From NCBI GenBank assembly GCA_025093555.1, contig JAIWNF010000002.1, positions 1,364,001 to 1,428,000 of the forward strand: a stretch of 64,000 nucleotides of DNA, read 5' to 3'. A program made the position numbers and the translations under genes. The DNA comes from Circinella umbellata. Its lineage: Eukaryota; Mucoromycota; Mucoromycetes; Mucorales; Lichtheimiaceae. Below the pieces are notes generated by a model. The model was not told the DNA's origin. It searched no databases and saw nothing but the letters and a program-made list of their open reading frames with translations. Positions 25,904 through 38,126 of the stretch are shown here, piece after piece; the first letter of the stretch is position 1; each line of letters opens with the position of its first letter.

Positions 25904-26253
25904 CAAAATATATTCCTTTATTTTTTCCGTATCTTATCCCAAAAAAAAAATCAAAAATATATTATTAATAACAGTAATTCATACAAACAACAATATCAAC
26001 ATTTAAAATACAAGGAAATCGCAAATCGCAAATCCAAAAACAAAACAAAACAGAAAACTATTTCAAAAAAAAAAATCAAAGAAAATGTAATTTCAATTTT
26101 CTCTTTTTATTATTATCTTCTATTGGCTTTAACCCTTTTAGAAATGGCTTATCCTTTTTTTTCCCTTTCACCCTTTATTTTCTTTTTCTTTTTACTTCTT
26201 CAACGATATATATTTTACCGTGTATATATTTATTTGTTTCGTGTAAATGGCGT

Positions 26254-26287
<34 letters not shown>

Positions 26288-29200
26288 GACTTTAGCACCC
26301 TCTTTTCTTTTTCTATTATCTCTTTTTTTACCTTTCTATTATTTTTTTTATTATTATCATTTCTTATTCTTAGTTATTCTTTCAAACCCCTTCCCTAAAA
26401 AAAGGAATCCATTCCCCACCTCATTTCTTTTTAGTCTAAAAAAACCCTTTTTTTTTTCTTTGATCTTAAAAAAACATATTCATTATAGTTTAGTATATTA
26501 TTCCTCTTCTATTCGTAGTCAGTTATTCAGTGCCAAAAAAAAAAAATGAAAAATAAAAAGTATACAAAATAATCATTTTTGATATCATATTATTAATTAA
26601 CTTGAGTGATGATAAAAGTTGACTAATAGACCTGTCAACGATAATGATTTTTTTTTTTTCGATTTTTTTTCTGATGTACCTAATCCTACTCCGTTAATTC
26701 ATTATTCTGAATTCTGATCTGGTCAAAAATAAGTAATCGCGTGATTAAAAAGCCTTTTCAGGTCATATAGTTTAGTCTGTCATAAAAAAAAGCTTTTTTT
26801 ACGTGTCAATCCATTCATCGAAAATCCACAGCACTCATCCAATTATCTTCGTTCGGTCACCATAACAACAACAAAAAAAAAACGAGGGGATGAATTAGAC
26901 TTGTAATACACTTGTGTTACAATGCACAACATCTTTTGTAATGCATATACTTTTAGCTATAGTAAATCTTGGTATATCGAGATTGCTTGCTTATTAGGTG
27001 TGAGTGTACATGATTCATTCATCAATATGTATCTAACAGCATTTGATTCCAATAAACATAATCCACTTACTATATTATTTTTCATTGTTGCTGCACGTTG
27101 ACCAATATTATGATATATAATAATGGGAAGAGTTTGATAATATTATAACTAATTCTTTATTTTAAAAAACAGTGTATAAGTATACGGATGGATAGGCATG
27201 GAAACTGTGTGTGTGTTTAAGAGATATATATATATATTCTACTATGCTAAAAAGGAATAAGCCTTCTATTTGCTTACACATCTCAGTCTATTCGGTGTAA
27301 TTAGAATAAGAAACCCAGCTAAAAATCCCATTAATCAAAGTTATTTAGTGCACCTCTGTATATTCTAATATAGTATAATCTATACCCAAAATGTTGTTTT
27401 TTTCTATATGAGTTGTTGTATGTATGGGGGGAGAAGTTTATCGTATACCTTGTAGTATCGATAGAATATAATTAAAACTTTTTCCAAATATATAAAAATC
27501 CATCATACTAAAAAGAATAAAATGAAAATCCAATTTAACATATAAATTTCGTATACGACTATAAGCTTTTTAGAAGGTTAAACTATGTACAAAAATGGAA
27601 ACTATCTTTCACACAGTTAAAAAAAGGGATTTAAATAATTCTATCCAGAGAAGAAAGAAAAATTCTAAATTTCCCATTATAACCTCATTCTCAGTATATG
27701 TAAATAGTTATAATAAGAGCATGTTCTATAAGCCTTTTAAGCTGGTAAACATATTTAGAATTTGTGTGTGATGTATGCTTACATGCCTTCTTAATAAGCG
27801 CGTGTAACAATAAAAGAATGACGAACATGCTTTTTTTTTTGCTTACCGTTTAGCACCACCATTCCACCAAAAAACTGTGAGAAAAAAAAGGGTGAATCTG
27901 GGGTTTTTAGTTTAAAAAAAATGATGAGATAATACAGAATAAGTAGTAGCTTCTCTAGCTGTACTATAAAGAAAATATAATTTGGTATTCAGACATGCGC
28001 TTTTTCTTAAGTAATCAATAATATGGGCATCACAAAGTGAATCAAAGAGAAGAAAAAGTTTATTACTTAACCACTATCATTTATGAGTGTGTGTGTGTGT
28101 GTGTTATAGAAAACCTTTGGTCTATCGCCATCTGTTTATGAATCAGGATCGAAATCTTTTTGAATACAACTATTACAATTATTCTATATACTGTATATCT
28201 CTACAAACAATTTTTTTGACTTTTTCTTTTATTATATTACTCGGCCACCCCGTCTTTTTGTCTTCAGAGACAAGAAACCTACGACACTAACGTTATATAG
28301 ACAACATACAGCTCTTCACTATTATTATGTTTTGTATCGCTAGCACAAAAAAAAATTACAAATATGGTGGAATTATTATTTATAGAATCAATTTCTTTAT
28401 TCTTATAATTTACAATCTCTGACAATATTCTCTACTAGTTATAGTACTTTTAGAATGCACGTGCTAAACTGTTTTTTTTGCTTCGCACTCTAAATAATGA
28501 TTAAGTAGCCCCCCCCCGAGATTCTAATGCATGGCTTCAAAAATCTTCGAAAGAGGTGTCACCAAATCCGTTTCTATTTCTTTTTGAACGGGTGAGATCA
28601 AATTTCCATTATATCGGAAGTTATGTATCCTACTTGATAAAGCATACAACGCAAAAGCACGGGTAAATATTGTATATTTAACAACTTTTTTTTTTGATAA
28701 AAGTTACTAAATTTGAAATAATAATTCCCAACTTCTCATTTTTTTTTCAAGCATATAGTATGTTGGTATACAATTTTATAAATGCAATGTAACTAATATA
28801 CTAGCTCATGTATTAGCAGCAAATGTATTATTTAGTTAACACTGTGTATATAAAGAATTTTATCTTATTTTGTAGTAGAAGTAGCAATATGTATATGTAT
28901 ATCAAGAAAACTATATTAAGTTTAACCACATCGACGGGGGTCCATAGTTAATTTCAAAATTTCTACTCTCTACTAATTGCAAGATATGGAAGTTATAATC
29001 ATTGCCTTAAGACGAGAAAACATGTACGGTTGTTCTATATACATATTATTTTTATTTTAATTAGTTCGAAAGCACGTTGTTTATATATATAGATACACTT
29101 CTTTATATAGTACATAAATCTACTTACTAGCTGTTAGTGAGCAACGTCGTCAAAAGCGCGCAGTTATTTTATTAGATCACCATTATTTATGCTTCGTGTG

Positions 29201-32200
29201 ATAATCAACTTAATTTGTAGCGTAAAAATAAGCCTTTATTTGGTAATTGGCTTTTTATTGTAGTAAGATTGCCTTATTTATTTTCAATAATCATTTACAA
29301 AACTTTCCTTTTTTTGAAGTCATTTTTTTAAGTTGTTGTGGACTTTTATCGCATTCAGAAACTGAAAGTAAGGTTTGGTCTCACTGTATATGCGTGGCTA
29401 ATATATATATATATATATATATCAGTATGGTTCTTTTCATCCGCAACTACTATCATCCAATACTCAGCACTTTGGGATTCGTAAACTAGTTTGATTAATC
29501 AACTCTCCAAAAGTACTTTTTACTTCTTTACATCCAAAAATCTGGGGGGGGGCATAAAGATTTATATCGTCGTTTAATTACACACATATATAACACCTCT
29601 AATATATTACTATCATAGCTACAATGTATGTCTAGTTAACCGATACTCGATCATCAATAACTTGATGTGCCTTTATTTAAATTTATAAACTATTTTGGAT
29701 AGTAAATAGTTTTTGAATGAAGTGATTCTTTGTGAGTTTCCTTTTTTATATTCAAACTTAAAAGAGAGATACTTCACCACTATATACAATTATTATGGGA
29801 TATAATAGGTTAATCACTATTCTGTTCATCCAATACACTGCAATGTTTCTTTTTAGTCGGGGTGATAAAAACAAATCAGCCGACACGATTCTACGTAATA
29901 ACTGCTACAGCATTAAATAACAAAATCTGATTGTCAATTTGTTCTATACTGTACCCTATTTACATAGTATATTATATCCGGCGTACATATAAAAAATAAC
30001 ATTACTGTTTACTAAGCAAAAATATTCATTTCGCTTCTAAAAAGAAAAGTTTTCCTTTTCATTTAAGTTGCTGCTATTACTAAAAAGAATAAGAATATGC
30101 ACCTAATTTATTCACTAGTTTACATAGAAACATACAAACATGTACTAATAATAATTAATATCATGGAATATCTCGGGATATCTCAGTATTGCTCTGTTTT
30201 TAATATTATCGGTGCGCTGGATTTGTTTCGCGTACTTGAATCAAAAAACAAAAATATTAACAATTGGTAAAGGATGAATAGGGCAAACTTCCCCCCTTTC
30301 TTTTTTTACGAGGGAAAGTTATTATTCTAATCTTATTGAATTTTTTGATTTGCTTTTGAGTTATCGTTTTTTGTTTTTGCTTCGTTTGACCTATCCTCAA
30401 AAAACGTTCGCTCATCCATCATTTTGGTTTTTTGTAGTGTAGGCCTTTTTGATCTCAATTCTTGTTTATTTTTTTTTTACTCCCACCTGCAGTCTAAAAA
30501 CAAAAAAGGATAATCCGAAATCTAACTCTCCCGCCTCACCCCCTTTTTTTTGATGTCCATTGACCTTTCTACATCATAATGCATCTTCGCTTTTTCTTGT
30601 CAATATGGTTTTATTTCAACTCATAAAAGTTTAGCCTTCATTGAATAACTCTGCCATAATAATATTGCATGTCCCGCCCATAAAAAAAATAAGTGGGGGA
30701 ATTAAAAAAAAAGGCGATGCAACTTTAAATAAGCATTCATGTTCCGATAATGGGAGTAAATAGTAGTTAAAGAAGTAAAAAAGGCAAATCTATTATACAG
30801 TAATGGAATTATATATTTCGAAAGATATGATAGAAAGAAAGCACTGTTTGTGTCAGACAAGATCGTCGATATGTGCCCCTTTTGGAAAAGCGTTTTAAAA
30901 AAGCCAAAAAATGGGAGGATTTTTTCTATTGTGCTATTGTTTATGAAATCCAGAAAGTGGGAATTATTAATAGAAACATCAACAAGAGAGAATATCAGTC
31001 GCATGGTCTCTTCTAGCATATGGTGAACTACTACTACTAGTAGTAGAATCACTATTATTAGCTCATCGAATTGCATACGTAGTAGAAGAAAAGTCTTCTA
31101 AATGAGAACAAATGGATATTCTTTTTTCTTCTTTTTCTTGCATTCACAAAGAGCGCGGAGAAATGAGAGGAGAGAAAATGTGCGAAGCGCGCAAGTAATA
31201 ACCTTTACTGAACTTATAGTCGTTTTCTTTTTTGATTTAGATTATGTTGCTCTTATAAACGTAACGGTTCTAATCACACGTTTTTCTTTTTTGATTCAGC
31301 TGTACATGGTATAATGAAAAAAATCAGTTACTAGTAATAGTGATTTAATAACAACAACAATAAAAGTATATGGTAGATTATTGGGATTGGGCAAGCAATA
31401 TACGAATGAAATTAATAATATAATAAATTGAACAATATAATAAATTAATTGATTTAATTATTAAATAGAGTATATTTCTTTCAGCCAAAGAATTGTCTGG
31501 TTTATAAATTGAATACCATTTCTAATTAAGGGATTTTAAAAGTCAACTGTATGCACGCGATCATGTCAATATATATTACTTGTAACACAAGACCTTGAGA
31601 TTGGAATAAAAAGAAATATTTTATGTCGATCGGAAAAAGGCAACATAATATGTGGACTAGCAGAAAAAAAGAGACAACCATCTCTTTAGCGGCTCGCATT
31701 GTTTCTTTTTCACATATAAATTGATGTTCTTATAAAGAAAGTATACTAATTTCAGTATTGTAATCATCAGATAGAGTAGAAAAATTCAGTCACTGTTTTT
31801 TACTTGTGGAATTGAACTGATATAAAATGATTTTAATTTTATCTTGATAAGTGCATATAAATCAACGTTATTATTATTATTAACTGCGCGGAACTACAGA
31901 TTAAAAAAAAATGTAGCGTGGTCATAATGATGCCGAAATTGGGGATTTTTTTTTCTGCTTGGAATGTGTTGTGTTGCTAGAATTAAATCGAGCTGTGTGA
32001 TGGATGTGTGTGAAATAAAATTTTCGCGCTATTTTTTTTGGGCATAAATCAAACCAGAGATGAAATTTCCCTATTCCGTAATGAGTAATAACCAGTTTTT
32101 TAATCCCTTTTTTCCTTTTTTTTTTTTTTGGTAAAGTTTGTACATTTGTAGGATTATACTAGTTGCTATTAAGCTGAGAAAAAAAAGGTATTGAGCCAAT

Positions 32201-34234
32201 AGTTTTAAAATTCTCATTGAAACTCCATCTTAGAGTTAAAGAAAACTGCATGTGCTACATATATATTTTAAACAAAAAAAAAAGTGATTGGCTTTAAGAA
32301 CTATGATTATGCTCTTTTTCTAGCCGTAATGGATATGCAAATAAGCGTGTGTGTGTGTGTGTGGTCTGCGTGGGTAATGTTTTGCTAACTGAGTATGAGA
32401 ATTTTTTTTCTAATCCATGATTTTTAAGTACAAACTAGGTTAAGATCGCTTATTTAATAAATGTGCCTGAATAAAAAAAAAATGTCACTATAATAGTCAG
32501 TTGATTATATCGTTAAATGGTAGATCAGTACCACCTTCAGACCTTTACCATTTAAAAGAAAGTTCTATGCATGTCAATCTTTTTAGTTAGCGTTGCTTAT
32601 ATTTTTGTTATTCGTTCTTGAAATTGATTCGTTGAAAATACGTGGCGCCACTTGTTTTTTTTTTCTGTCCAGCATATGCTTTTTCCTTTTTTATATTATA
32701 TAACTGTTTAGCAATGACAAACAAATTTTGATGCAAGAGTAAAAAAAAAATTAAAGTATGCAGCAGTAACAAGAGAATTATTTAAACGTAGTGCAGTAAT
32801 TAATAAAAAAAAAGAGTTACAGTTATATTAATCATTACCCCATATTAGATTTCATGAAATTAATGAGGGTAATTTTAAGTCTAATGATCATTAATAAAAA
32901 ACCAAAATGATCATGATAGAAGTAAAATATAATAAGCTTTTTCGGAACATGTTATCATATTATGTAAACTCACACTATATTTTCTATAGCTTTTGTTCTC
33001 TTCTTTTTTTCCATACTAAACTAAATGAAGATTTGCGGTGTAACATGCTTTATTACTTTGTTGTAACCATTCAAGAAGGTTTTCCATGAAAGAAATTATG
33101 GGGGGAAGAGAATAGGGGGAGAGTCATTGAGAGAGAGAGAGTGTGTGTGTGAGTGGATATATGCTTGTATGAATAGAGTTATACAAAAAAAAAGGATCTT
33201 GTGTTATGTTGCTATTGGCTTCATAAATGTGGTTACAACAATTATTATAAATTCAATTATAGTCAATTGCTAGGTAAATTAATGCTGTAAAATGTATGCT
33301 ACATAATTCGACCGCGTGGCAAAAAACCCTTTCTAGGTAAGCGAGAATGGCTTTACATGGTAACCCACATTTTCGGATCCATTGTAAGCTTATCGGAAAA
33401 GAAAAAGTTTGTTTCGTTTTTTTTTTTGGGGGGGGGGGAGGAGGGGGAGGAGACCAAAAAAGGATAAGTCAAAAAACTGTATTATAGATACTATTGTTAT
33501 AATGGAACTTTTTATTATTATTATTATTATATTTTTATTTTTATTATTAATATTAGTGTTATTATTATTGTTATTGTTATTACAACAACAGAATATTGTG
33601 TGTATGTGTATAAAATGTGTATGTGATGATATATAAAAAGTATAATAGAAGAAAATGTAATGATAATTATTTTCTTTCTTTGCTATTGACAACATGAATC
33701 CAGCTAAAATAATAAGAGAAAAAAAAAGAAAGAAGGTGTTATATAAAAAGAGAAGTGCTAAAATTACAAATGGTGGGTTGATATGTGAAAGTGAGTACTA
33801 ATAATAACGGAAGAATTGAGAAAGAAATAGAATGCATACATGTAAAAATTTGGTTTACTCCTATACCAAATCTTATAGAAAAAAAATTATGATTCCAAAC
33901 CAGTGGATAATAGAAGAATGTAAAAAAAAAAGAAAAACGGAAGGGAAGATAAAAATTGTTTGATAATGAAGTTAAGGATGATGTAGGATGGGTGAAGTTA
34001 AAGCGCGGATATATGAAAAAAAAAGAAGCATATCAAGGAAGGACTTGGGTAGTACAAAGTGTCGAATCGGAGAGAGAAGAAGTTTTTCTTTTTTTTGGGG
34101 GGGATAAGTTAAAGTGGAGAGGAGGTTATATGAGTATTGGTTGGAGGAGAAATGATAAATAACAATGGAGGAGAGAAAGCAATATAAAGGAAAAATAATA
34201 TAAAAATGAGACATAATATTAATTTGCTATTAAT
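25904..34234. other. 8.3-kb gene desert
   Basis: The longest stretch without a supportable gene. It contains simple repeats (CT at 26257-26285, GT at 28085-28104 and 32346-32362, TA near 29400), a 16-bp palindrome CTACTACTAGTAGTAG near 31030, and many poly-A/T tracts. The longest frame (30702-31076, minus, 124 codons) is F/I/L/S-rich and chance-like. The region may hold regulatory DNA, decayed repeats or noncoding RNA that cannot be read from sequence alone. Confidence 0.5.
26257..26285. repeat. (TC)n microsatellite
   Basis: About 14 uninterrupted TC units within a pyrimidine-rich block 350 bp downstream of the Rua1-type gene. Confidence 0.85.
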
Positions 34235-34921
34235 TTAATCCGTCGATGAAGATTCATCTCGGACAATACGTAAAAGCCGCTGTCGCTCGCGGGTTCGAAT
34301 GGCCTGACGTCGGTTCTGGAACCAAATCTGGACTGTTCGAGGACTCATACCCAGTTGACGACCCAGCTCAGCACGGAGTTGTGTGGAAGGAAATACCGTT
34401 CGATCAAATACGCGATTTAGTACTTCAAGTTGCTTGGCATTAGCTCGTCTTCGTTTAGCCTTGAGAGGTAATTCGCCTGAGACTTGTTCATCGTCACTAC
34501 CGTAGCTACTGCTATGGCTACTGATGCTATGGCTACTACTAATGACGCTGCTGGTATCATTTGTTGAAGGAAGATGACGTTGCTTTTTTAATGGTAACTT
34601 TCTTGTGTTATTGTTTGTTGGAGTAATAGGTGATGATGACATTTCATGTGTAGAAGAACTTCCAATGCTTGACAAGGAGGATGAAGAATCATTGGTCCAG
34701 CTCATCACCATACGGTCATCTGACTTTAATGTCCAAATAGGTGGCAATGGGTAACCATTTAATGGTGAGCATGATCCACTGGATGGTGCACTTTCAGGAG
34801 ATGAAAGTGATGGGCATACGTCTTCTTCACATAAAAGATTAGAGATGTCAAGTACAGCAGGACGATTACTGCGTGATCGATCATTGTTGTTAAGTAAGCT
34901 TGATACGGAGAATGCAGACAT
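34235..34921 (-). CDS. Homeodomain transcription factor
   Basis: Single-exon gene for 228 residues. Residues 1-150 are Ser-rich and disordered. A basic KAKRRR leads into a homeodomain at about residues 157-216: helix 1 with NAKQLEVLNRVFDRT, helix 2 with STQLRAELGRQLGM, and the recognition helix RTVQIWFQNRRQAIRTRERQ. The invariant W, F, N and R of WFQNRR are present, so specific DNA binding is expected. It is a typical (non-TALE) homeodomain without an extra domain, like small fungal homeobox regulators of development. The gene sits alone between an 8-kb upstream desert and a 2-kb region, which could hold long regulatory sequence. The targets are unknown. Confidence 0.92.
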   Translation of the reverse strand: MSAFSVSSLLNNNDRSRSNRPAVLDISNLLCEEDVCPSLSSPESAPSSGSCSPLNGYPLPPIWTLKSDDRMVMSWTNDSSSSLSSIGSSSTHEMSSSPITPTNNNTRKLPLKKQRHLPSTNDTSSVISSSHSISSHSSSYGSDDEQVSGELPLKAKRRRANAKQLEVLNRVFDRTVFPSTQLRAELGRQLGMSPRTVQIWFQNRRQAIRTRERQRLLRIVRDESSSTD

Positions 34922-36881
34922 GTTTGTTTATTATTATTGTTGTAAAGTTATTGTTTACTGTTGGTTATGTAATGTGTGTAATATATGAGAAAAAAAAACA
35001 AAAGGAGCAATGTTTATAAGAAAGGAAAGGGTGGATAGAATTGAAAAAGAAATTAAAAAATGGAGAAAGAACAAATCTCTTAAAACCAAGTAATGAAAAT
35101 GATTAAAGTAGAGAGGAGAGAGATTAAAAAGAAGTAAAAAAAAAGGCAGGAACAATTGAGCTTTTATATATGTTTCAAAGATCAAAAAGTGGAGCGATGT
35201 GAAAAAAAAAAAGTTTAGATAGAGTCTATAATATAATAATGCCCTTTTAGTGCACTTTTTTGTACATATAAAAGTTATAGTGCGCACTTAAGTGGTCAGA
35301 GTTGTCTCGCTCGAGCCAACACGTCAATTGAAGTGGCTTAATTGGCAAGTTCAATTTCGGGGGGAGAAGCAAAAAAGATTAATAGCTTAAGCTGCTCTTT
35401 CATTTCCCCGATATGAGCCTTCATTGGGAGAAACGATGTCGTCCGATTTTTCGTGTTGTACAAAGTAGGGTCTGGTCCATTGGGTCTTCACATTGATCAT
35501 GGGGGGAGTAGTACTGAAAAGAGTTGAATTGAAAGACTTTTTTTCGGGGGGTCTTAAGAAATTCTCGATCAAACATTCATTTCTCCCCCCAGAAAAAAGT
35601 TTTTCACTTATTGTATTTCATTTCACTATGATAACGGCCGACACTCTTTCCGTTTCGAGTCTTTTGGTCGAGGCAAATTTGTACCCCCAAAACTCACACC
35701 ATATAACTTGATTCATATTAATTTCATTTTATATATGATATACAAATATTCATTATAATAAACTAAACCGGAGAGACGATCCCTCTATACCTTTGTGTAA
35801 AAAAGAAAATTGAATTCTTTTTTCTTCTTTTTTCCATGTGAAATCTTGTTTCAAATTCTAATAATTATTTATTATTATAATTAAAAGATTATTATTTGTT
35901 TTATTACTTGACACATTTGTCAGAACATCACCATAGCCACAACAACTACTACTACTACTACTACAAATAAATTGGATAGAAGAAAATGAGAATGACAAGT
36001 TGATGAACAAAAAAAACGTGTGGTTACCTTTCCTTTTTTATTTATTGATCATCACTTTATTATTATTATTTAAACGTTGATCAAACTAAAAAAGCCAATA
36101 TTTTTATGTCATTATTTTAGCTGGTTCTTTTTTTTTCTTTTCTTGCTGACATTGTCGAATTGATTAAATCACAGACAAGAAAGTGGGGGATGGATCCCAT
36201 ATAAAGTAAAACTTTTTGGTAAAATAACTTAATAGACTTTTTTTTTTCATGTCAAGCCGATTGGTTAGGGTAACACATGTTTTTTTTATATCATTGCTCG
36301 CTTTACAATTTTTATCTTTTTCATCCTCGTACACAACTCTCACAATAATATCAAGTTGTGCCTTGCAGTTATTTTTATAGTCAATGTCCTTTTTTGGACA
36401 TCTCAATCAAAATAATAAATTTTTTTGTTCTTTTTTTCGATCAATGAATGGTGTCACTTTTTCTTATTATTTTTCGAAAGACTCACGCCACCTTTGATCA
36501 ATGTAATACTGCATACAAAAAAGAACTAAGCCGGAGAAACGAAACATCCTTTATTTTTTATTGTTAATTTTTATTATTATTTTGAAATGCTTTTTTTTTG
36601 TTCAATGACGGAATGAAACCAAAAAAAGAAAAAAAATGCATCGGGTTTAATTCTCTATATTATATACTGTAACGGTACTGAAATGATGACAACAAAATAA
36701 AACACACGTTCTCTTTTTATTTTTTTTAATCATTTATGTGGATTTTTTAATCTTCGTAACCGGAAGGAGGGTTGCGTGCGCGGTTAGGAACTATATATCG
36801 ACCGAGGATTAATATCATCATGATCTTGTCACTTTAACTAACTTTATCACCAAATGCTACCCATACCCACAAACTACTAAT
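34922..36881. other. Intergenic / upstream of the homeodomain gene
   Basis: About 2 kb. 35280-35700 is clearly GC-richer than its surroundings, with G6 runs and matching C6 runs (GGGGGG near 35545, CCCCCC near 35585), and lies 350-800 bp upstream of the homeodomain ATG. Short frames there do not resemble known proteins. It is probably a promoter or a lost gene fragment. Confidence 0.45.
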
Positions 36882-37274
36882 TTAATCAAATCCACACTTT
36901 TCTTCTCTTTTTGATCCTCCTTTATTATAATAATCCAATTGACTACCACACGCTTTCTCTAATTAATATCCGTTATATATAAATATATACGTACGAGGAT
37001 AAGTGATTGGAAGTTCAGGATAACCCTTGAATCCGAAATAGTTGCGACGAATGGAAGGAACAGTCCAAACCATGGCGGGACCTAATAAAAACAGTCATTA
37101 TACATTCCGTTTTGTAGAAGATTTAGCTCAATGTTGAGTTGTCTATAATAATTTTACATATTTATAAAAAAAGTTTTAATTTTGATGAAAAATTAATTTA
37201 CCAATGCTGCCAATGACAAATGACCAGAAAATAACGGGTCTTTCAATAGCGAAACGACGTACTGCTCCAACCAT
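36882..37274 (-). CDS. Complex I small accessory subunit (fungal 9.5 kDa, NDUFA3-like)
   Basis: Three exons on the minus strand: 37274-37202, 37081-36995 and a last exon ending at 36882. The protein starts MVGAVRRFAIERPVIFWSFV, then IGSIGPAMVW and a single membrane helix, followed by PSIRRNYFGFKGYPELPITY. The pattern RPVIFWSFVIGSIGP then PITYP matches the Neurospora 9.5 kDa subunit and NDUFA3, a membrane-arm accessory subunit of mitochondrial NADH dehydrogenase. Two last-exon acceptors keep the frame and the stop: 36958 (78 residues) or 36919 (65 residues). The shorter one is nearer the family C-terminus. Exons of 73, 87 and 38-77 bp make it invisible to ORF scans. Confidence 0.82.
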
Positions 37275-38126
37275 GATTATTTTTTTCAATTAATTAGGTT
37301 CAGAGAGGGGGGAGGTGTTGTGTGGTGTTTATTGCTGTTATTCTTTTTTACTGAGTGGAAATTTGCGCGCTTGCTTTCAATAAACAAGCTGAGTATGAAA
37401 ATACTTTCATGACGTCGTCACGCAGTGTCAATCGCTATACTCAGGTAAACTTTAAGCAGAGAATAAAACTGGACTCTCGATTATTAGACTTTTATCAAAG
37501 GAAGCAACTGTAATAATTTATAATCGATTCATATATTTCGTATAATTCTAGGACTATTATACTTACTAGTAGGGCACCAATTAGAAGGCTAAAAGGGTCC
37601 TTCTCGATTTGTGCATACTGTACTTTTATTATCTTTCAAAAAATTATTTAATAGATAAAGATAAGTTAGTGAATTCGATCTATATGAAACATTTGAAAAC
37701 TCGTTAGCATAATAATATTTTAGTGCTATATATATACACAGCTACTCCCAAACCATCGCCTAGTCTTTTCGTCTGTATTATAAATGTTGCTTAGCAATGG
37801 TTACTAGGTAAGAGTAACAAAGCAACGAATTAAATTACTACCATGATTTCTTTCTAAAAGATAATATGGTTTTCTTTTACGGTATTAAGCATTTCTCATA
37901 ATGTCAATAATAAAATAAAAAAAACAAGCAATGTAGTTTTTCATATTAAAAAAATCCAAAGTACTAAGATACACATACAAATATAAAAAGCGAGGAAATA
38001 TTTTTGCATAAAATAAAAAACAGAGAAAGTTGGTTTCCTTTCCGACACTAATATATAAAAGGAAAAAGTAACAAATGAAAAAAATAATAATAAAAGCAGT
38101 TCTTCCACTTTTACAAATAACAAGAA
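37275..38126. other. Divergent intergenic region
   Basis: Separates the complex I gene (-) from the HAUS1-like gene (+). AT-rich with no gene recognised. Confidence 0.5.

Noticed and set aside
30702..31076. 124-codon minus-strand frame with ATG in the gene desert
   Set aside because: Hydrophobic, low-information composition; about the longest frame expected by chance in 8 kb of AT-rich DNA; no splice partners or promoter.
33390..33695. Frames over poly-ATT repeats on both strands
   Set aside because: They are translations of a trinucleotide repeat (Asn/Ile runs).
35387..35711. Opposed ORFs in the GC-richer island
   Set aside because: They overlap each other on opposite strands and neither resembles a known protein; kept only as a composition finding.
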